Below, piece by piece: positions 1 through 5,699 of a stretch of 6,057 nt of DNA (within the stretch, counting starts at the first letter, position 1; every line of letters starts with the position of its first letter). The notes beneath the pieces were generated by a model. That model saw only the letters and a program-made list of their open reading frames with translations. It searched no databases and was not told where the DNA came from. The stretch lies in contig JAMDBV010000006.1 in assembly GCA_023487965.1 (NCBI GenBank), forward strand, positions 1 to 6,057. The letters are read 5' to 3'. This DNA comes from Patescibacteria group bacterium (GTDB lineage Bacteria; Patescibacteriota; Minisyncoccia; Phycocordibacterales; PALSA-1337). The position numbers and the translations under genes are program-made.

Positions 1-496
1 GTACGATGTCGCCATCATAATTACCGTCAAAATATTCGAAGACGGGATAGGTCGCACCATTGCGAACGCCCTGTGCAAGAGTAACGGTTTTTTCGTTCAC
101 GGAATTGTACGACGGCGGCGAACCGACCGGCGCCGTAACGCCACGATACAGTGTCGTTGAGACGAGATAATATCTGACTTGGTCTTTTACGCCGTCGCCG
201 TCAACGTCGGAATAAAAAGTTATCGAACTCGTAGCCGCATTCAGGATGGGATACGAACCGCTTGCCGACGGCGACATCGTACGCAATTCCTTGGTCATGT
301 ATTTCAAAATGTTTTCGGCGTCGGTGATATTGTTCAAGGCCTCTTTGGAAGAACGATTATAGTCGAGAACATTGTATTCAAATGCGACCACCGAGAGCAT
401 GACGACAAGCATGATAGAGATAGCGACGACCAATTCCACCAAAGTGTATCCTCTATTAATATTGTGCATACCGTTATATTGTATCGTATTTTTCAT
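1..496 (-). CDS. Prepilin-type protein with class III leader, GspJ/PulJ-like minor pilin (C-terminus beyond the left edge)
   Basis: The reading frame opens at ATG 496-494 and runs off the left edge after 165 codons. The leader is 16 residues and ends in N-R-G; the mature part would start YTLVELVV at residue 17, with the conserved Glu at mature position +5 (E21) and a hydrophobic helix over about residues 18-39. This is the classic site for prepilin peptidase, so the product should be an inner-membrane prepilin that enters a type IV pilus or pseudopilus. Residues 92-111 (ITFYSDVDGDGVKDQVRYYL) resemble the D-x-D-x-D-x-x-x-D calcium-loop type segment seen in GspJ-like minor pseudopilins. It lies one base after the stop of the large prepilin gene (TAA-T-ATG), so it is probably translated by coupling. 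A weak Shine-Dalgarno GGGA sits 7 bases upstream (507-504). A second ATG (472-470) would give a 7-residue leader and is a reasonable alternative. The family is clear; the J-type assignment is moderate. Confidence 0.85.
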   Translation of the reverse strand, partial: MKNTIQYNGMHNINRGYTLVELVVAISIMLVVMLSVVAFEYNVLDYNRSSKEALNNITDAENILKYMTKELRTMSPSASGSYPILNAATSSITFYSDVDGDGVKDQVRYYLVSTTLYRGVTAPVGSPPSYNSVNEKTVTLAQGVRNGATYPVFEYFDGNYDGDIV

Positions 497-497
497 A

Positions 498-2294
498 TTA
501 TGGTCCCAGAATGACCTGCTCTTCCTGCCAATCGTTGTCGACTGCGGCGGCAACCGTATTGGTCGCATAACCGCTTTTCGACACTGTTACCGTATATGTA
601 CCCGCCGGCAGACCGGTAAAAATGACTTGACCGGGCGGTACACATGCTGACGAGTACGTGAAGGAAATTTCCGACACATTTGGCGAGAGCGTCGTACTGG
701 CGGTGGCGAGATAAAGCTTGTAGCGCAAGAACTGATCGCCGTTGTGAACACTGTTGATAGTCGAATTGGATACATTGTAATAACTGGAACCGGTACCATC
801 GGGACCGATGAATGACCAAGTTGTCGTTGGCGTGATTGTCGCATTTGATGCGATCTGCAACCGGACCGCGTCAGCCCCGATAGGCGCCAACTGGTCGGTC
901 GGTGACCAGATCAGAGAATAGAAATTGCTCGCTGAACCGGTATCAAACGTTGATGATTCGAGACTGCCGGATGAGTTGTATTGTCCGAACACTGTGCCAA
1001 GAGTGATATCGCCGGCATTGCTCGTATCAACATTGCCGTTATCGACGAAATACTTCGTATTGTCGATATAGTCTTCCTGTCCCGAACCGCCGGACCAATC
1101 TGTTTGGGACAAGAATCCATGCCCCGTGACCAAGGTCTTGTCGTACCCAGACGCGGTAACGCGCACAGTCGCGTCTGGTAAAGGCAGATTGGTCGCGCTA
1201 TCACGCACGGTAACCAAAAGGGCGTTGGAATTCTGCGGTACGGTTATGAGTTGGATGTTGACCGAACTGTCGGGATTGACGGCAACCGGATTGAGAGGAT
1301 TGATACCCGTCAAATAACGCGTAAGATCTTTTGGCAATATAGAATACGAATCCCATTCCATGCCGTTCAAAACCAGATTGCCGTTTGCGTCAGTCGTCTT
1401 ATCCGATGAATATTTTGCGATGTTTTCGCCGATCAATTTCGATCCCGTCATGTGAAAAGCGAAATTACCGACCGGTGCGCAGGTAGGTGTGACGGATTGG
1501 ACATGAATGGCACTCAATTTGTCTATGGCAAAACTCACCTGCGTGACCTGTTGCAATACAACAGTGGCATCCGGCTTCGTCGGTTTCGGATTTGCGACAT
1601 CGGTCGTCGAATACGTGCGGTCCGTCGAATATCCAGCTTTCGATACGGTTATGCGATACGCGTTATTTCCGGGAGGCACATCGACGAGCTGGAGCATGCC
1701 GTTTACATCTGTTGTATCATCGATCGCGATCGTCGTTGTAGTAGCGACATTCTCGACGTGAACATTGGCACCTTGAACAGGTTGGCCATTGGCATCGAAA
1801 ACACGGATAAAGAGTGCACCGTTTGTCGAGGCGGTTTCGAGATTTTTCGGCGCAACTTGTCCAGTCAATATAATGGGCTGGAAATTCCGGCAAGAACCGC
1901 AATCAACCTCGATCTGAACGAGCTTATTATCGGCCGGCGAAAGATCATTGGGTGTGCCACCGATCGTACCGTCGAAAGGAAGGTCGATGTTTCGGACTGT
2001 CGTTATGACCGTGAATGAAATGCCGCCGCGAACAAGTGTCACGCTGTGCGGAATACTGCCGACCGGTATACTGCCCTGTACGCCGATATTCGCGTACGGC
2101 ATATTGCGTGCGATTTCGAAACGTTCTTCGGCGAGATCGATGGCGAGAACGCGCTCCTGATTGAGGTGTATCAGTTGAAACAAAGAAACGAATGCATTGT
2201 AGGCGGCAACCGCGACAACAACGAACACCGCGGCACCAATGAGGACTTCGACGAGTGTGAATGCACGACGCTTATTTGAGCGCGGGAACTTCAT
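498..2294 (-). CDS. Large multi-domain prepilin with carboxypeptidase-regulatory-like (Ig-like) repeats
   Basis: A 598-residue protein, far longer than a usual pilin (about 130-200). Residues 1-11 form a basic leader (KRRA), then FTLVEVLIG with Glu at +5 and a hydrophobic helix over 12-37. Cleavage is expected after Ala11, not the commoner Gly. Residues 40-150 look like a pilin/GspI-like globular part ending in a CGSC motif (C132, C135). A carboxypeptidase-regulatory-like domain follows at about 158-228 (TTDVNGMLQL, VPPGNNAYRITVSKAGY). A related degenerate one lies at about 255-350 (TDANGNLVLNGMEWDSY). A third starts at 356 and ends at 550-598 (FTGLPAGTYTVTVSKSGY); about 160 residues between its halves look like an inserted beta-rich module. 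I chose ATG 2294 because it gives a normal leader; the frame opens further up at TTG 2318. There is no Shine-Dalgarno. The role is inferred as a minor or tip pilin with surface-exposed, possibly adhesive domains. Confidence 0.85.
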   Translation of the reverse strand: MKFPRSNKRRAFTLVEVLIGAAVFVVVAVAAYNAFVSLFQLIHLNQERVLAIDLAEERFEIARNMPYANIGVQGSIPVGSIPHSVTLVRGGISFTVITTVRNIDLPFDGTIGGTPNDLSPADNKLVQIEVDCGSCRNFQPIILTGQVAPKNLETASTNGALFIRVFDANGQPVQGANVHVENVATTTTIAIDDTTDVNGMLQLVDVPPGNNAYRITVSKAGYSTDRTYSTTDVANPKPTKPDATVVLQQVTQVSFAIDKLSAIHVQSVTPTCAPVGNFAFHMTGSKLIGENIAKYSSDKTTDANGNLVLNGMEWDSYSILPKDLTRYLTGINPLNPVAVNPDSSVNIQLITVPQNSNALLVTVRDSATNLPLPDATVRVTASGYDKTLVTGHGFLSQTDWSGGSGQEDYIDNTKYFVDNGNVDTSNAGDITLGTVFGQYNSSGSLESSTFDTGSASNFYSLIWSPTDQLAPIGADAVRLQIASNATITPTTTWSFIGPDGTGSSYYNVSNSTINSVHNGDQFLRYKLYLATASTTLSPNVSEISFTYSSACVPPGQVIFTGLPAGTYTVTVSKSGYATNTVAAAVDNDWQEEQVILGP

Positions 2295-2301
2295 CGATAT
2301 T

Positions 2302-2307
2302 ATTGTA
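2302..2307 (-). promoter_or_regulatory. Candidate -10 element ahead of the large prepilin gene
   Basis: The minus strand reads TACAAT, five of six bases of the sigma-70 -10 consensus, inside the 59-base gap between pilC and the large prepilin. No convincing -35 box lies upstream: the hexamer at the ideal 17-base spacing (2330-2325, TGTTAA) matches poorly. Only 7 bases separate the element from the ATG, so a transcript starting at the usual distance would begin at or next to the start codon and be leaderless. In AT-rich sequence such a match can be chance. The gap otherwise shows no terminator and no ribosome binding site. Confidence 0.2.
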
Positions 2308-2353
2308 GCGTAAAACAATACACATTAACACAATCAATCTCTGATCGATCGCG

Positions 2354-3559
2354 TCAAATCGCATTCACCAATGAATAGATCGGAGAAATCATCGAAACGG
2401 CGAAGAAGCCGACGGCCGCGGCGATCAGGACCATGAGAACCGGTTCGATGATTGTCGACATGTCCTTGGTCTTTATATCAACATCATCTTCATAATATTT
2501 CGCGACGCCCATAAGCATTTCGCCGAGCTTGCCGGTCTCTTCACCGACGCTCATCATTTCCGAAAGAAAAATCGGATATATGCTGTCATTGAAAACCTTT
2601 GACATCAGTTCACCTTTCTTTATCGCATCCTTCGCCTTGTGCAAGACCGAGCGGAAACGTACATTCTGGACAACCTGCTCGGTAATATTGATAGATTCGA
2701 CGACGTCGACTCCGGCGGATAGAAGAGACGAGAGCGTGCGCGCTGTTCTAGCCGCATTTACTTCACCGACCAAGCCGCCGATTACCGGTACCTTGAGCAT
2801 TGCGGTGTGATTGATCTTTTTGCCGACATCGGTCTTCTTCCACCAGTACAAAATTCCGGCAATGAGAAATAAACCGATAAGAATAAAGATTCCGTCATTC
2901 TTGATCAGATTGCTGATCGTCAAAATAAATCTCGTCGTTGGCGGCAATTGTACGCTCAATTCCGTAAATGTCTTCATCAGTGTAGGCACTACGAAGATAA
3001 ACATGAGGACGGCGATGATCACCATGATAACGAGAATGATCGTAGGGTAAATGAGCGCGCCACGCACCCTCCTCTCAAGCGAATACGCTTTGTCCATCTG
3101 CGTCGCGACGATCTTAAGCGATTCCGCCAAGGTACCGGACTGCTCGCCCGCATGCGCCATAGATATGAATATTTGCGGAAACACTTTCGGATATTTCCCC
3201 AAAGCATCGGCAAAAGTCATACCCTTCGACACCTCATCATTGATGCCCCTAATAACACCAACCATCGTCTTGTTGCGTGTCTGCTTCTCGAGTACGGACA
3301 ATGCGCGAGCAAGCGATAGGCCGGCTTCCAACATCGAACCCAAGTTGCGTGCAAAATTTATTTTCTCTATCGTTTTCACTCCGCCGAAAATCTTTATGTT
3401 CATCTTGAGAGAGACTTTGCCTCCCTTCTCTTTCGAAAAAACAAGCTCGTCACCACCCTCACGAAGCATTCGATACAATTCATAACGGTCGGCGGCGTCC
3501 TTCTCGCCGGAATATATTTCGCCACTTTGTTTTTTTGCCTTGAATATGAAGCGTGCCAT
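2354..3559 (-). CDS. pilC: Type IV pilus / type II secretion inner-membrane platform protein PilC (GspF family)
   Basis: A 401-residue integral membrane protein, the normal length for PilC/GspF. It forms the platform that couples the cytoplasmic ATPase to the growing pilus. Two T2SSF domains are visible: the first at about 66-190, with the signature AGEQSGTL at 137-144, and the second at about 270-392, with the matching VGEETGKL at 338-345. Membrane segments lie at about 169-195, 223-240 and 371-395. The N-terminal MARFIFKAKKQSGEIYSGE is the usual start of the family. ATG 3559 was chosen for that reason; the open frame extends five codons upstream to a TTG. The gene begins one base after the pilB stop (TAA-T-ATG), so translation is probably coupled. 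A GAGGG at 3579-3575 is 15 bases from the ATG, longer than usual. The protein has no cysteine. It ends in TGA at exactly the expected family C-terminus, evidence that UGA is a stop here. Confidence 0.96.
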   Translation of the reverse strand: MARFIFKAKKQSGEIYSGEKDAADRYELYRMLREGGDELVFSKEKGGKVSLKMNIKIFGGVKTIEKINFARNLGSMLEAGLSLARALSVLEKQTRNKTMVGVIRGINDEVSKGMTFADALGKYPKVFPQIFISMAHAGEQSGTLAESLKIVATQMDKAYSLERRVRGALIYPTIILVIMVIIAVLMFIFVVPTLMKTFTELSVQLPPTTRFILTISNLIKNDGIFILIGLFLIAGILYWWKKTDVGKKINHTAMLKVPVIGGLVGEVNAARTARTLSSLLSAGVDVVESINITEQVVQNVRFRSVLHKAKDAIKKGELMSKVFNDSIYPIFLSEMMSVGEETGKLGEMLMGVAKYYEDDVDIKTKDMSTIIEPVLMVLIAAAVGFFAVSMISPIYSLVNAI

Positions 3560-3560
3560 A

Positions 3561-5318
3561 TTATTCTGTAACAACCCTCAACACTTCTTCGATCGTGGTC
3601 ACACCCTCTACGCATTTGAATATACCGTCTTCAAGCATGGTCAACATACCCTCCTTCTTCGCCTGCTCTTCGATCTCGCTCGACGTGGCGTTCTTCATGA
3701 TGAGAGCCTTGATGGTTTCGGTGACTAGCAGTATCTCGTGTATGCCCACGCGCCCTTTGAAACTTTCTTCTTCGCTTTCTCCGGTTTTGGTTGCACGCCA
3801 AAACGGTATTTTCTCCCATGTATCATTGGGCTTTACGATTTTCTCCGCTTTGAGAGCGTCGAGTACTCGATCGAGATCGACGATTTTGTGTAATTGACTG
3901 AGCTCGTCTTTCGACAAAAGATACTTTTCTTTATTCTCGGTCAAGTGGCGAACTAAACGTTGACCTATAACAATATCTAGAGTTGAGACGAGTAGGAATG
4001 ATTCTACTTTCATATCGAGCAGTCTCGGAATGGCACCCGCCGCGGAGTTGGTGTGCAAAGTGGACAAGACCAAATGTCCCGTCAAAGCCGCATTGACGGC
4101 GAGAGCCGCAGTCTCATTGTCGCGTATTTCACCGACCATGATTATATCCGGATCCTGACGGACAAGAGTACGGATACCCTGAGCAAACGAAAATCCGATC
4201 TCCGGACGCACCTGAGTCTGATTGATACGCGCCATCTGATATTCGATCGGATCTTCGATGGTGGAAATGTTCACATCCGGTGTATTCAATATATCGAGCA
4301 TGGTATAAAGAGTGGTCGTCTTTCCTGAACCGGTCGGACCGGTCGTGAGTATCATGCCCGTCGCCTGTTTCAGCGCCTTGTGTATCCGCTCCAAACCCTC
4401 TCCGTGGAAGTTGAGATATTCAAGTGTGAAACCGGAAATGTTTTCGCGTAGGAGACGCATCACTGTCTTTTCCCCATAGTACGTAGGCAGTATTGATACG
4501 CGAAATGAAACCTTTTCGTTATTCATGTCCACCTTGAAACGCCCATCTTGTGGCAAACGTTTTTCATCGAGCTTCAGATTGGACAAGACCTTGATGCGTG
4601 CAATGATCGACGGTCCGACCTGCTTTGGCAAAATCATGGCGTCGTGCAAAAGACCATCGATGCGATATCGCACCAATACCTGCTCTTCCATCTGTTCAAT
4701 GTGTATGTCGGATGCGTTTTGGATGATAGCGTGTTTCACAAGCGTATCGACGATACGCACTACCGGAAGATCTTCCGCGATTTTCTTCCAATCCTCTTCG
4801 GTTACAGGTTCACCCTTATTTTCCGAAATCATTCTTAGAGTATCTGTTTCCTTTTGGATGATGTCACCGAATTCCGCTTTGAGACTTTTTTTGGTATTGA
4901 ACCAGTACTTCTTGACGGACTCCGAATCGGTCAATCTTGGCAAAATCTTGAGATGAACCTTCTTCTTGATAAAGTCTATGGCTGAAAGATCATTCACATC
5001 GAGCATTGCTACTTCCAGTGAAACATCGCTCTTCTTGAATGCGACTATATTGTGACTGCGGGCGATCGGTTCTGGAATGAGTGAGAGCGTTTCAAAGGGA
5101 ATCTTTTTTCCTTTTAGGTCCACGAATGGAATGCCGAGCGTGTATGCCTGCATGCGGCGCAAATTGTCGGCGGTGATCTTGCCTTGTGAAACCAAAATAT
5201 CACCGAGACGTTTATTGCCTTTCTTTTCGACTTCCGCTTTGGCCGCCTCCAATTCGTCCTTGGTCACCAAACCGGAATCCAATATAAATTTATAGAGTTG
5301 ATTGTCTTCAATGAGCAT
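3561..5318 (-). CDS. pilB: Type IV pilus assembly ATPase PilB (GspE/PilB family)
   Basis: A 585-residue cytoplasmic hexameric ATPase that powers pilus extension with PilC. An N-terminal MshEN/GspE-N-like domain spans about 10-135 (RLGDILVSQGKITADNL at 37-53). The catalytic core follows from about 180: Walker A GPTGSGKT at 327-334, Asp box STIEDPIEY at 352-360, Walker B DIIMVGEIRD at 391-400 and His box TGHLVLSTLHTN at 413-424. The N-terminal domain and length separate it from the retraction ATPase PilT. The four zinc cysteines usual between GQRLVR and GRVGIHE are absent: residues 457-462 read RHLTEN and 512-523 read TGESEEESFKGR. C569 is the only cysteine in the protein. ATG 5318 was chosen because the family N-terminus (MLIEDNQLYKFIL) starts there; in-frame starts lie upstream at 5363 and 5492, but they read through the palindromic repeats and look non-coding. 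No Shine-Dalgarno is visible. It is the first gene of the pil cluster. Confidence 0.96.
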   Translation of the reverse strand: MLIEDNQLYKFILDSGLVTKDELEAAKAEVEKKGNKRLGDILVSQGKITADNLRRMQAYTLGIPFVDLKGKKIPFETLSLIPEPIARSHNIVAFKKSDVSLEVAMLDVNDLSAIDFIKKKVHLKILPRLTDSESVKKYWFNTKKSLKAEFGDIIQKETDTLRMISENKGEPVTEEDWKKIAEDLPVVRIVDTLVKHAIIQNASDIHIEQMEEQVLVRYRIDGLLHDAMILPKQVGPSIIARIKVLSNLKLDEKRLPQDGRFKVDMNNEKVSFRVSILPTYYGEKTVMRLLRENISGFTLEYLNFHGEGLERIHKALKQATGMILTTGPTGSGKTTTLYTMLDILNTPDVNISTIEDPIEYQMARINQTQVRPEIGFSFAQGIRTLVRQDPDIIMVGEIRDNETAALAVNAALTGHLVLSTLHTNSAAGAIPRLLDMKVESFLLVSTLDIVIGQRLVRHLTENKEKYLLSKDELSQLHKIVDLDRVLDALKAEKIVKPNDTWEKIPFWRATKTGESEEESFKGRVGIHEILLVTETIKALIMKNATSSEIEEQAKKEGMLTMLEDGIFKCVEGVTTIEEVLRVVTE

Positions 5319-5340
5319 ATTATTTATCTGTGAAGGATTA

Positions 5341-5388
5341 CCGAGGTCCGACCTTGAAAACATTTTTTGGTCTGCCGAGGTCCGACCT
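5341..5388. repeat. Two exact 14-base direct repeats with a near-palindromic core, possible pil operator
   Basis: CCGAGGTCCGACCT occurs at 5341-5354 and again at 5375-5388, 34 bases apart start to start. Each contains AGGTC-C-GACCT, a perfect inverted repeat of 5-base arms around one central base, the shape of a dimeric-protein binding site. The left copy ends 22 bases before the pilB start codon. The right copy lies just downstream of a candidate pil -10 element, where transcription would begin. In RNA the two copies could also pair with each other across a 23-base loop, 10 base pairs with a central mismatch. The 34-base period is not a multiple of three, so this is not a coding repeat. The repeat is certain; the function is inference. 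Confidence 0.75.
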
Positions 5389-5392
5389 GTAC

Positions 5393-5401
5393 ATTTTATC
5401 A
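5393..5401 (-). promoter_or_regulatory. Candidate extended -10 promoter of the pil cluster
   Basis: The minus strand reads TGATAAAAT: a TG-N extension followed by TAAAAT, five of six bases of the -10 consensus. No good -35 box is present at 16-18 bases (the sequence there is a CAGGCGA-like stretch and a T-run), which is compatible with an extended -10 promoter. Transcription would start near 5386, inside the right-hand palindrome, and give a leader of about 68 bases before pilB. Confidence 0.4.
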
Positions 5402-5505
5402 GAAAAAAATATGCGTCGCCTGTTGACTGTGGATGTAATTGCAAGGACACGAGAGATTGTCGCGTGCCAATACCCGAAAATGTGCGCATCATGGCGATTC
5501 ACATA

Positions 5506-5518
5506 CCGATGTCCGACC
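5506..5518. repeat. Third, diverged copy of the intergenic repeat word
   Basis: CCGATGTCCGACC differs from the first 13 bases of the two exact copies by one base (T for G). The inner GTC-C-GAC is kept but the outer arm is weakened. It lies 131 bases from the middle copy, between the candidate pil and nusA promoters. Confidence 0.45.
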
Positions 5519-5544
5519 GCGGCGTCAAAGTGAAATCGTGACAC

Positions 5545-5573
5545 TTGCATTTTGTCGTCATGTGTATTATAGT
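5545..5573 (+). promoter_or_regulatory. Candidate sigma-70 promoter of nusA
   Basis: TTGCAT (5545-5550) and TATAGT (5568-5573) are separated by 17 bases. The -10 matches five of six consensus bases and the -35 three of six. Transcription would start near 5580, giving a leader of about 120 bases that opens almost at once with a perfect hairpin. The overlapping TATTAT (5565-5570) is an alternative -10 but has worse spacing. Confidence 0.4.
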
Positions 5574-5583
5574 AATAGGGTAA

Positions 5584-5603
5584 AGTTCGCTTCAATGCGA
5601 ACT
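5584..5603 (+). promoter_or_regulatory. Perfect hairpin at the 5' end of the nusA leader
   Basis: AGTTCGC (5584-5590) and GCGAACT (5597-5603) form a 7-base-pair stem with a 6-base loop, TTCAAT. It lies within a few bases of the predicted transcription start, so it could protect the 5' end of the mRNA. It is not followed by a U-run, so it is not an intrinsic terminator. As DNA it could instead be an inverted-repeat binding site. Confidence 0.45.
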
Positions 5604-5634
5604 ATATTGTTAGGAAATATTCGTCGATGAATGT

Positions 5635-5659
5635 ATGAAACGCCTCGAAAACGTTTCAT
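5635..5659 (+). promoter_or_regulatory. Second hairpin in the nusA leader
   Basis: ATGAAACG (5635-5642) and CGTTTCAT (5652-5659) form a perfect 8-base-pair stem with a 9-base loop, 39 bases before the nusA start codon. The sequence after it is A-rich, not U-rich, so it is not a standard terminator. The first arm contains an ATG that opens a 16-codon frame ending at 5685; I do not regard that as a gene. Confidence 0.4.
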
Positions 5660-5673
5660 CAATTCTAAAACTT

Positions 5674-5699
5674 AATAACAATTAAATAACAATTAAATA
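5674..5699 (+). repeat. Period-11 AT-rich tandem repeat running up to the nusA start codon
   Basis: TAACAATTAAA occurs twice in direct tandem (5676-5686, 5687-5697), and the 11-base period extends from 5674 to 5699, about 2.4 units. It fills the place of the ribosome binding site and contains no Shine-Dalgarno. Unstructured AT-rich sequence at this point is consistent with Shine-Dalgarno-independent initiation. The 11-base phasing, about one helical turn, may also bend the DNA. Confidence 0.6.

Larger units (their letters stand above)
5319..5698. other. Divergent intergenic region between pilB and nusA
   Basis: About 380 bases without a credible gene. From left to right it holds: the short AT-rich pilB leader; two exact copies of a 14-base near-palindromic word (5341-5354, 5375-5388); a candidate pil promoter (5393-5401, minus); an imperfect 7-base-pair hairpin (5448-5454 with 5460-5466, one mismatch); a third, decayed copy of the word (5506-5518); a candidate nusA promoter (5545-5573, plus); and two hairpins and a period-11 tandem repeat in the nusA leader. 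Short open frames across the region have no recognisable composition or start signals. I see no tRNA or known riboswitch. Confidence 0.8.

Noticed and set aside
1452..2018. Plus-strand open frame of 188 codons opposite the large prepilin gene
   Set aside because: It is antisense to a gene with clear domains, is rich in Arg, Ile and Cys as expected of an opposite-strand shadow, and resembles no family.
2295..2356. Read-through of the pilC TGA as a sense codon (alternative code of some CPR lineages)
   Set aside because: pilC ends at the normal family C-terminus and the downstream reading is not protein-like; the other genes contain no in-frame TGA.
3575..3579. GAGGG as the pilC ribosome binding site
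   Set aside because: It is 15 bases from the ATG, longer than the usual spacing; coupling to the pilB stop is simpler.
4332..4340. Core palindrome inside the pilB Walker A codons as a regulatory site
   Set aside because: The sequence is fully explained by the conserved residues T-G-P-T-G, so it is probably coincidental and is used only in the counting argument.
5319..5492. Longer pilB beginning at 5492 or 5363
   Set aside because: The extra residues do not resemble the PilB N-terminus, include the repeat copies, and lie largely upstream of the candidate promoter.
5302..5541. Overlapping open frames of 67-85 codons across the intergenic region on both strands
   Set aside because: They have no ribosome binding site, no recognisable motif, and run through the palindromic repeats in different frames.
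5595..5685. Two tiny plus-strand frames in the nusA leader (11 and 16 codons) as a leader peptide or attenuator
   Set aside because: No ribosome binding site, no run of regulatory codons and no terminator hairpin; too short to support.
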